A stretch of DNA of 6,773 nucleotides from Anaerolineae bacterium (GTDB lineage: Bacteria; Chloroflexota; Anaerolineae; Aggregatilineales; Phototrophicaceae), in contig JALONY010000090.1 of the NCBI GenBank assembly GCA_025454715.1, positions 1 to 6,773 of the forward strand, in the 5' to 3' direction. Numbering within the stretch: the stretch's first letter is position 1; each line of letters begins with the position of its first letter. The position numbers and the translations under genes were made by a program. Under the pieces are notes generated by a model, which saw only the letters and a program-made list of their open reading frames with translations, ran no database searches and had not been told where the DNA came from. This document shows positions 1 through 4,807 of the stretch, one piece after another.

Positions 1-1308
1 GGCTTGCAAGCGCTCGCGCACCGCCTCGAACGGGATGCGTTGCAGCAACTCGTCGAAGAAGCCCTCGATGACCATCTTCTCGGCCACCGGGCGCGGGATG
101 CCGCGGCTCATCAAGTAGTGCACCGGTTGCGCTTCCAACGTGCCGAACGTCGCCGCGTGCGAGCACTTCACGTCGTCCGCCTCGATTTCCAGCCCCGGGA
201 TGCCGTCCATCCGCGCCTCGTCGCTCAAGACGAGGTTGCGGTTGGCCTGATACCCGTCAATCTTCTGCATCTTAGGCAGCGACTTGATCATGCCCTGCCA
301 CACCGTGCGCGCTTGGTCTTTGGCCGCGCCCTTAAACAGCAGGTCGGTCACCGTCAACGGCGCGTTGTGGTTTTGTTGCGTGTCGAGGTCAAACACTTGG
401 TCATGGTCAGCGAAGAAGAAACCGCTCATCCGCCCATTGGCACCGTTGCCGTCCGCCTCGAGGTTGATGAAGTCCTTCAGCAGTTGGGTGCCCATCACCG
501 CAAACACCCAGTCCAGCTGGCCGTCAGCGCCCACCCGCCCACGCTGATGCGTGAACTCGGTCGTGGTGCGGCTCCAGTTTTGCAAGCTCACGTAGCGCAG
601 GTTGGCGGCCTTGCCCACCAACAGCTCCGTCGCCCCGATATAAATCGAGTCGCCTTGCGTCTCGGGCGAGGAATACTCGACCTGCATCGTCGCTTGGGCG
701 TTTTCCTCGACCACCACCAACACGTGCCCCAGCGTCGTACCGGCCTTGGTGTTATACATCACCACGTGCAACGGCAGCTCGGCAGCCACGTTACGCGGCA
801 CATACACGAACACCCCGTGCGTCCACAGCGCCCCATGCAACGCCGCAAACTTGCCATCGGTCGGCAACACGGCCTTGGTCATCAAATATTGCTCGACCAA
901 CGCCGGATGCTCCTTGGCCGCCGTCGCGAGGTCGGCGAAAATCACGCCCTTAGCGCTCAACGCCTCTGCGAGGCTACTGTGCACCAGCTTACCATCGACG
1001 AACACCATCGTGCCGCCCTCGTCGCCCACCAAGGGCTGACGCACCGCCGCGGGGACGGTCTCCAACGTCGCGCCGTTGGGTTGAACCAGCTTACCGGCAT
1101 CCGCCCACTTCACGCGGCGGATGTCGGTGCGACGCCAGTCCTCATCGGTCGCGCTCGGCATCGGCAACGCCTCGTAAGCCTGCCACGCCTTCTCGCGAAA
1201 CGCACGCAACCATGCCGGCTCATCGTGCGCTTCGCTCAGCGCCTTCACATCCTCAAACGTGTACGCAGGCAGGTTCGCCGCCGCGTCACGCCGTCTCATC
1301 GTCGTCAC
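1..1308 (-). CDS. sufD: SufD, Fe-S cluster scaffold subunit (3' end cut by window edge)
   Basis: SufD partners SufB in the cytoplasmic SufBC2D complex that assembles Fe-S clusters. Reading the minus strand gives 436 open codons up to the left edge. The product has the SufB/SufD beta-helix core and the typical C-terminal block: a KCSHAATFG stretch with Cys382 and His384, then HYLMSRGI and an ending like GFFDELLQRIPFEAVRERL. The His of this CSH motif corresponds to the SufD histidine known from E. coli to sit at the SufB-SufD interface where the nascent cluster forms. Only a few C-terminal residues should be missing. I chose the GTG at 1308 because an AGAAGGA Shine-Dalgarno sequence lies 8 nt upstream; the ATG at 1299 would be 17 nt away. 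A stop lies in frame further upstream. The gene follows hicB by 30 bp and is separated from its partner sufB by the HicAB pair, so it is probably expressed from the sufC promoter. Identity is secure; the exact start is less so. Confidence 0.93.
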   Translation of the reverse strand, partial: MTTMRRRDAAANLPAYTFEDVKALSEAHDEPAWLRAFREKAWQAYEALPMPSATDEDWRRTDIRRVKWADAGKLVQPNGATLETVPAAVRQPLVGDEGGTMVFVDGKLVHSSLAEALSAKGVIFADLATAAKEHPALVEQYLMTKAVLPTDGKFAALHGALWTHGVFVYVPRNVAAELPLHVVMYNTKAGTTLGHVLVVVEENAQATMQVEYSSPETQGDSIYIGATELLVGKAANLRYVSLQNWSRTTTEFTHQRGRVGADGQLDWVFAVMGTQLLKDFINLEADGNGANGRMSGFFFADHDQVFDLDTQQNHNAPLTVTDLLFKGAAKDQARTVWQGMIKSLPKMQKIDGYQANRNLVLSDEARMDGIPGLEIEADDVKCSHAATFGTLEAQPVHYLMSRGIPRPVAEKMVIEGFFDELLQRIPFEAVRERLQA

Positions 1309-1316
1309 TGCTTTTA

Positions 1317-1323
1317 TCCTTCT
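1317..1323 (-). promoter_or_regulatory. Ribosome binding site of sufD
   Basis: AGAAGGA on the minus strand, 8 nt before the GTG at 1308. It favours that GTG over the ATG three codons later. It lies in the 30-bp hicB-sufD gap, which shows no terminator-like hairpin and has little room for a promoter. Confidence 0.6.
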
Positions 1324-1338
1324 GGGTACAACACGGTT

Positions 1339-1581
1339 TCATGCAGGGTAAGGCTCTGGCTCAGGAATCGCTATCCCAGACTCCAAGGCAACTTCCAACC
1401 ACAACGCCTTCGCCTCTTCAATCATCCTGTAGGCCTCTTGCAGGTCATCCCCTTGAGAGAGACACCCTTTCAACAGCGGAATGGAAACCACAAAACCACC
1501 CTCGTCAGATGGGATGAATAAAATTGGATAATGCAAAGACAGATAGTAATTAAGGTCTTTGACCACCCCATAATCACTCAT
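1339..1581 (-). CDS. hicB: HicB-family antitoxin (short form)
   Basis: Predicted antitoxin of a HicA-HicB type II toxin-antitoxin module; HicB proteins bind and block the HicA ribonuclease. Starting at the ATG at 1581 the product is 80 residues: a beta-strand start (YYLSLHYPILFIPSDEGGF), the hallmark VVSIPLLKGCLSQGDDLQEA, a helix (RMIEEAKALWLEVALESG) and a short proline/glutamate tail (IPEPEPYPA). This is the partial RNase H-like HicB fold. Longer HicB proteins add a C-terminal ribbon-helix-helix or helix-turn-helix DNA-binding domain; none is present here. The ATG at 1581 overlaps the hicA stop by 8 bp (ATGAGTGA), with GAGG a few bases upstream, so translation is probably coupled to hicA. 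An alternative start at 1626 would add 15 residues unlike the family. Family assignment is from motif recognition only. Confidence 0.85.
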   Translation of the reverse strand: MSDYGVVKDLNYYLSLHYPILFIPSDEGGFVVSIPLLKGCLSQGDDLQEAYRMIEEAKALWLEVALESGIAIPEPEPYPA

Positions 1582-1843
1582 CGGCCTCATCCTTATCATC
1601 ATCCAAAGACAAGAGTTGCTCGACAATCATCAGAAATTGCTCGACGTATGCCGTCTTCACATGTGGTTTTCTGTACGGCAAGATGAACATCTCATTGAGT
1701 TCATGGTGTCTAAAGGCAAAATGGCTCCCCTTCGACCGTACCAACTCAAATCCAAAGTCCTCCAGAACCTTACGGAGGTCATCGAACGCGACATCCTTGG
1801 GGTTCTGGCGGAGCTTCTCTAACCGTTTCCTGCGCTTGCTCAC
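1574..1843 (-). CDS. hicA: HicA-family mRNA interferase toxin
   Basis: Predicted toxin of the HicAB pair; HicA proteins have a dsRNA-binding-like fold and cleave mRNA in the cytoplasm. The 89-residue product carries the family core: a helix (FDDLRKVLEDFGFELV, about 20-35), the signature RSKGSHFAFRH with the expected catalytic His41, a strand (FILPYRKPHVK) and a closing helix (YVEQFLMIVEQLLSL). It is longer than the common roughly 60-residue HicA because of a basic N-terminal lead (SKRRKRLEKLRQNPKDVA) and an acidic tail at residues 81-89. The start is a GTG only 6 bp after the sufB stop, with TAAGG overlapping that stop, which points to translation coupled with sufB. Toxin precedes antitoxin and the two overlap by 8 bp, as is usual for hicAB. 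All recognised core residues are present, so I treat it as intact. Whether it is toxic cannot be told from sequence. Confidence 0.85.
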   Translation of the reverse strand: MSKRRKRLEKLRQNPKDVAFDDLRKVLEDFGFELVRSKGSHFAFRHHELNEMFILPYRKPHVKTAYVEQFLMIVEQLLSLDDDKDEADE

Positions 1844-1849
1844 CGAGCC

Positions 1850-3298
1850 TTAGCCAATCGAGCCTTCAAGCTGGATTTGGATCAAGCGGTTCAGTTCCAA
1901 CGCATATTCCATCGGCAGTTCCTTCACCAGCGGTTCGATGAAGCCATTCACCACCATCGCGTTGGCCTCATCTTCGCTCAGGCCACGGCTCATCAGGTAG
2001 AAAATCTGGTCTTCACCCACCTTGCTGACCGATGCCTCGTGACCCATCGTCACATTGCGCGCATCGACTTCGATGGTCGGGTACGTGTCCGAGCGGCTTT
2101 CATCGTCCAGCAACAAGGCATCGCACACCACGTTCGAGCGCACGTTGTCCGCGCCCTCGGCAATCTTCAGCAACCCGCGGTAGGTCGCACGCCCGCCATC
2201 CTTGCTGATCGACTTGCTGATGATTTGGCTGCTGGTGTTGCGCGCAAGGTGCGTAATCTTCGCACCCGCGTCTTGGTGTTGGCCACGCCCAGCGAACGCA
2301 ATCGACAACACTTCACCGTGCGCGCCCTCGCCCGCGAGGATGACCGCCGGATACTTCATCGTCAGCTTGCTGCCGAGGTTGCCGTCCACCCACTCCATGG
2401 TCGCGTTTTCATACGCCACGGCGCGCTTGGTCACGAGGTTGTACACGTTGTTCGACCAGTTCTGGATGGTCGTATAACGGCAACGCCCGCCCTTCAGCAC
2501 CACGATTTCGACGACCGCGCTGTGCAAGCTGTCCTCGCTGTAGGTCGGAGCGGTGCAGCCCTCGACGTAGTGCACATAAGCGCCCTCGTCCACGATGATC
2601 AGGGTGCGCTCGAACTGCCCCATCTTCTCGCGGTTGATACGGAAGTACGCCTGCAACGGCATCTCCACCTTCACGCCCTTCGGCACGTAGATGAACGACC
2701 CGCCCGACCATACCGCCGTGTTCAACGCCGCAAACTTGTTGTCCGCCGACGGGATGATCGTCCCGAAATACTTCCGCACGATTTCCGGGTGCTCGCGCAA
2801 GCCCGAGTCCATGTCGAGGAACAGCACGCCCTTGGCTTCGAGGTCTTTGCGGATGTTGTGATACACCGACTCGCTGTCGTATTGGGCGCTCACGCCTTGC
2901 AGGTACTTCTGCTCGGCCTCAGGGATGCCCAACCGGTCGAACGTGCGCTTAATCTCTTCCGGCACCTCGTCCCAGTCGCGCTTGGTGCCCTCGGCTGCCC
3001 GCGCATAATACGTGATTTGCTCGTAATCGATGCCGTCGAGGTCACCGCCCCATTGCGGGGTGCCCTTCTGCAAGAAAATCTCATAGGCTTGCAGGCGGAT
3101 TTCAGTCATCCACTCCGGCTCGCCCTTCAAGCGCGAAATGTCGCGCACCACGTCTGCGGTCAAGCCTTGGTCGGCCACATACGCATACGTCACATCCGAA
3201 TCATGGAAGCCATAGGTCTCGTCATAAGACCCACGCACGTCCTTCAGCTTCTCTTCCTGATCGGTCAGTTGCTTGTCGCTCATCACAAAGTCGGTCAT
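1850..3298 (-). CDS. sufB: SufB, Fe-S cluster assembly scaffold
   Basis: SufB is the scaffold subunit that receives sulfur and builds the nascent Fe-S cluster in SufBC2D. The 482-residue product is full length and ends in the typical [14 protein letters not shown]. Visible landmarks are VEGCTAP (Cys248, matching the sulfur-entry cysteine of E. coli SufB, Cys254), [15 protein letters not shown] lining the internal tunnel, [10 protein letters not shown] (Cys392, matching the cluster-site Cys405) and [14 protein letters not shown] (Glu421, matching Glu434). No catalytic residue I can check is missing. The ATG at 3298 is preferred because GAGGTG lies 6 nt upstream; the GTG at 3307 is itself inside that ribosome binding site. 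The gene follows sufC by 38 bp. The downstream neighbour is hicA, 6 bp away, where sufD would normally follow. The correspondences to E. coli positions are by motif alignment from memory. Confidence 0.96.
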   Translation of the reverse strand: MTDFVMSDKQLTDQEEKLKDVRGSYDETYGFHDSDVTYAYVADQGLTADVVRDISRLKGEPEWMTEIRLQAYEIFLQKGTPQWGGDLDGIDYEQITYYARAAEGTKRDWDEVPEEIKRTFDRLGIPEAEQKYLQGVSAQYDSESVYHNIRKDLEAKGVLFLDMDSGLREHPEIVRKYFGTIIPSADNKFAALNTAVWSGGSFIYVPKGVKVEMPLQAYFRINREKMGQFERTLIIVDEGAYVHYVEGCTAPTYSEDSLHSAVVEIVVLKGGRCRYTTIQNWSNNVYNLVTKRAVAYENATMEWVDGNLGSKLTMKYPAVILAGEGAHGEVLSIAFAGRGQHQDAGAKITHLARNTSSQIISKSISKDGGRATYRGLLKIAEGADNVRSNVVCDALLLDDESRSDTYPTIEVDARNVTMGHEASVSKVGEDQIFYLMSRGLSEDEANAMVVNGFIEPLVKELPMEYALELNRLIQIQLEGSIG

Positions 3299-3304
3299 AC
3301 CATA

Positions 3305-3310
3305 CACCTC
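3305..3310 (-). promoter_or_regulatory. Ribosome binding site of sufB
   Basis: GAGGTG on the minus strand with 6 nt to the ATG at 3298. The upstream in-frame GTG (3307) overlaps this site and is therefore an unlikely start. Confidence 0.65.
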
Positions 3311-3336
3311 ATCTTAGTCGGTCGGGGTATTCGGTC

Positions 3337-4122
3337 TTACTCAGCGATGGGCGTAGCGTGCTTGGCGCGCACCCAGTCATAACCGCTCTCTTCCAGCTTC
3401 AGCGCCAGCTCGGGGCCGCCGCTCTCCACAATCTGCCCCTCGAACATGATGTGCACATGTTGCGGGCGGATATAGTTCAGCAAGCGTTGATAGTGCGTAA
3501 TCACCAACACGCCGAGGTTCGTGCTCATCAGCGCGTTCACGCCCTCGCTCACGATCCGCAGCGCATCGATGTCGAGGCCGCTGTCCGTCTCGTCCAAAAT
3601 CGAGAACTTCGGCTCCAGCACCGCCATTTGCAAAATCTCGGCGCGCTTCTTCTCGCCGCCGCTAAAGCCGTCGTTCAGGTAACGCCCTGCGAAGCTGTGA
3701 TCCATGCTCAGGCCGTCCATCTTGGCACGCATCAAGCGGCGGAACTCAGGGATTGAGATGCCCTTGCTCTCCGGGTCAACCGCCTTCATCCGCGAGTTGA
3801 TGGCCGCACGCAAGAAGTTGGCCAACGTGATGCCCGGGATGGCCACCGGATATTGGAAGGCGAGGAACATCCCCAAACGGCTACGCTCGTCGGGCTCCAG
3901 CTCCATAATGCTCTCACCGTCCAGCAAAATATCGCCTTCGGTCACCTCATAGGCCGGATTGCCTGCCAAGACGTTCGCCAGCGTGCTCTTGCCGCTGCCG
4001 TTCGGCCCCATCAGCGCGTGGACTTCCCCCTGAACGATCGTCAGGTTCACACCGCGCAAAATCATACGTTCTTCACCGGCAACCCGTGCGTGCAGATTGC
4101 GAATCTCGAGTGTCGCGCCCAT
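3337..4122 (-). CDS. sufC: SufC, ABC-type ATPase of the SUF complex
   Basis: SufC is the soluble ATPase that binds SufB and SufD and drives the conformational change needed for cluster assembly. The 261-residue product has every ABC ATPase element: Walker [10 protein letters not shown] (39-47), Q-loop Gln90 in AFQYP, the signature FSGGEKKR (153-160), Walker B FSILDE (173-178) followed by the SufC-typical [10 protein letters not shown], and the H-loop His210 in VITHYQRL. It has no membrane segment, as expected. The ATG at 4122 is chosen because GGAGG lies 10 nt upstream; an in-frame GTG at 4140 is part of that Shine-Dalgarno region. It is the first gene of the sufC-sufB-hicA-hicB-sufD run and has its own leader and promoter in the divergent region to its right. 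Confidence 0.97.
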   Translation of the reverse strand: MGATLEIRNLHARVAGEERMILRGVNLTIVQGEVHALMGPNGSGKSTLANVLAGNPAYEVTEGDILLDGESIMELEPDERSRLGMFLAFQYPVAIPGITLANFLRAAINSRMKAVDPESKGISIPEFRRLMRAKMDGLSMDHSFAGRYLNDGFSGGEKKRAEILQMAVLEPKFSILDETDSGLDIDALRIVSEGVNALMSTNLGVLVITHYQRLLNYIRPQHVHIMFEGQIVESGGPELALKLEESGYDWVRAKHATPIAE

Positions 4123-4132
4123 TCGGCGAATG

Positions 4133-4137
4133 CCTCC
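4133..4137 (-). promoter_or_regulatory. Ribosome binding site of sufC
   Basis: GGAGG on the minus strand, 10 nt before the ATG at 4122. It supports that ATG and argues against the overlapping GTG at 4140. Confidence 0.6.
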
Positions 4138-4153
4138 CACTGCGTAAGTTTCA

Positions 4154-4181
4154 CGCGGGTTAAAGATTAGAATTACCCGCG
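4154..4181 (-). other. GC-rich hairpin in the sufC leader
   Basis: CGCGGGT (4154-4160) and ACCCGCG (4175-4181) form a perfect 7-bp inverted repeat around a 14-base A/T-rich loop, extendable by A/T pairs if one base bulges. If transcription starts near 4191, this sits in the roughly 70-nt sufC leader and leaves the ribosome binding site free. No U-run follows on either strand, so it is not an intrinsic terminator. It could be an RNA stem or a DNA operator. Confidence 0.45.
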
Positions 4182-4192
4182 GTTCATCAACT

Positions 4193-4227
4193 TTGACAGT
4201 ATATCAGCGCTCAAGATAGGCTGTCAA
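4193..4227. repeat. Imperfect inverted repeat over the suf promoter
   Basis: TTGACAGTATATC (4193-4205) is inverted as GATAGGCTGTCAA (4215-4227), with 11 of 13 positions matching and a 9-base centre. The left arm holds the minus-strand -10 box and the right arm its -35 box. The geometry suits a dimeric repressor, but part of the symmetry could simply come from TTGACA occurring on both strands. I do not recognise it as a known IscR or SufR site. Confidence 0.4.
4198..4227 (-). promoter_or_regulatory. Sigma70-type promoter of the suf operon
   Basis: On the minus strand, TTGACA (4222-4227, a perfect -35 consensus) is followed after 18 bp by TATACT (4198-4203, five of six). The expected start is near 4191, giving a leader of about 70 nt to the sufC ATG. 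It is the only strong promoter seen for sufC through sufD and probably also serves hicAB. Confidence 0.7.
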
Positions 4228-4249
4228 TATTTCCAACTTTCTTTATAAT
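4221..4249 (+). promoter_or_regulatory. Promoter of the DUF59/SufT-like gene
   Basis: A perfect TATAAT (4244-4249) lies 17 bp after CTGTCA (4221-4226, four of six to consensus). The expected start is near 4256, giving a leader of about 50 nt. Its -35 box overlaps the -35 box of the opposing suf promoter. Confidence 0.6.
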
Positions 4250-4306
4250 TATTTGTGGCACTCTCTCACCAAACACTGAAGTAACGAGTATCGTGGAGAA
4301 CAACCA

Positions 4307-4615
4307 ATGACCGACGCCCCCCTGAAGACCGAAGAAGGACTACGCGAGGCCTTGCGCGTGGTCGTTGACCCCGAGCTGGGCATGAACATCATCGAGTTGG
4401 GTCTAATCCGCTCGGTCGATTTGCAGCCCGAGCACACCCACGTCATCATGATCATGACCACCCCGTTTTGCCCCTACGCCCCCGCCCTCCTCGAGAAGAC
4501 CCGCCAAGTCGCACAGGAATATACCGGCGTCCCCAGCACCATCGAAATGGGTGCCGAGATGTGGGATCCGACCATGATGGAAGAAGGCGCAGGCGACGAC
4601 TGGGGCTTGTTCTAA
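4307..4615 (+). CDS. MIP18/DUF59 family Fe-S assembly factor (SufT-like)
   Basis: A 102-residue single-domain protein of the DUF59/MIP18 family, which in bacteria (SufT and relatives) acts in Fe-S cluster maturation or transfer. Visible features are the family motif VVDPELGMNIIELGLI (Asp21-Pro-Glu), the strand VIMIMTT, and the conserved cysteine loop TTPFCPYAP (Cys55), followed by a helix and the C-terminal MGAEMWDPTM and WGLF. It has no signal peptide or membrane segment. The ATG is preceded by GGAG at 8 nt spacing. It is divergent from sufCBD, sharing a 184-bp control region, and ends just before a rho-independent terminator, so it is probably monocistronic. PaaD is a related family, but that protein is longer and found among paa genes; the neighbourhood here favours an Fe-S role. 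The precise function is inferred. Confidence 0.87.
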   Translation: MTDAPLKTEEGLREALRVVVDPELGMNIIELGLIRSVDLQPEHTHVIMIMTTPFCPYAPALLEKTRQVAQEYTGVPSTIEMGAEMWDPTMMEEGAGDDWGLF

Positions 4616-4636
4616 CCCAGACTCTTTTTAGACGAC

Positions 4637-4670
4637 AAAAAAGCCGCCACAGTGTTGTGACGGCTTTTTT
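4637..4670. terminator. Bidirectional rho-independent terminator
   Basis: AAAAAAGCCG (4637-4646) pairs with CGGCTTTTTT (4661-4670). Inside, one C/A mismatch is followed by CACA/TGTG around a GTGT loop. The A-run and T-run give a U-tail in either direction. It lies 21 bp after the DUF59 stop and 17 bp after the 3' end of the convergent tRNA gene, so it can end both transcripts. Confidence 0.88.
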
Positions 4671-4687
4671 GTTGGGGATTTTCGGTG

Positions 4688-4761
4688 TCGGGGTACCCGG
4701 ATTCGAACCGGGGGCCTCTTGCACCCCATGCAAGCGCGCTACCGGACTGCGCCATACCCCG
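4688..4761 (-). tRNA. tRNA-Pro (anticodon GGG)
   Basis: The minus strand folds as a complete 74-nt cloverleaf. The acceptor stem is CGGGGTA/TACCCCG with the C1-G72 pair typical of bacterial tRNA-Pro, the D arm is GCGCAGTCCGGTAGCGCGC, and the anticodon stem is CTTGC/GCAAG with loop ATGGGGT. U33 precedes the anticodon GGG, and G37 follows, as expected for proline tRNA. The T arm contains GGTTCGAATCC. The discriminator is A. CCA is not encoded (CACC follows), so it must be added after transcription. It reads CCC, and CCU by wobble. Confidence 0.95.
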
Positions 4762-4771
4762 TACACCAGAG

Positions 4772-4800
4772 AGTATAGCCCATCTTGGACGGCGTTTCAA
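4772..4800 (-). promoter_or_regulatory. Promoter of tRNA-Pro
   Basis: TTGAAA (4795-4800) and TATACT (4772-4777), each five of six to consensus, are separated by exactly 17 bp. The predicted start is near 4765, only a few bases before the mature tRNA 5' end. The -35 box lies 7 bp beyond the stop codon of the upstream LCP gene. Confidence 0.7.
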
Positions 4801-4807
4801 GCCCCGC

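Noticed and set aside
4..1521. A 505-codon open frame on the plus strand opposite sufD and hicB
   Set aside because: It runs antisense to clear SufD coding sequence, is rich in His/Arg/Gln as expected from the complement of a GC-rich gene, and shows no recognisable domain.
1582..1626. Upstream start for hicB adding 15 residues
   Set aside because: The added residues are unlike HicB proteins, and the ATG at 1581 overlaps the hicA stop in the usual way.
1616..1822. A 68-codon plus-strand frame inside hicA that could be an antisense antitoxin
   Set aside because: No promoter or ribosome binding site was evident, and the module already has a protein antitoxin of the right family.
1877..3382. 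A 501-codon open frame on the plus strand opposite sufB
   Set aside because: Antisense shadow of a complete, motif-verified SufB; composition is dominated by His, Arg, Val and Leu with no family resemblance.
4154..4181. The leader hairpin as an intrinsic terminator or known riboswitch
   Set aside because: There is no U-run on either strand, and the stem is too small and simple to match any riboswitch class I recognise.
4193..4222. A second plus-strand promoter using TTGACA at 4193-4198
   Set aside because: The matching -10 position (TAGGCT or ATAGGC) is poor, while a perfect TATAAT with an acceptable -35 box lies just downstream.
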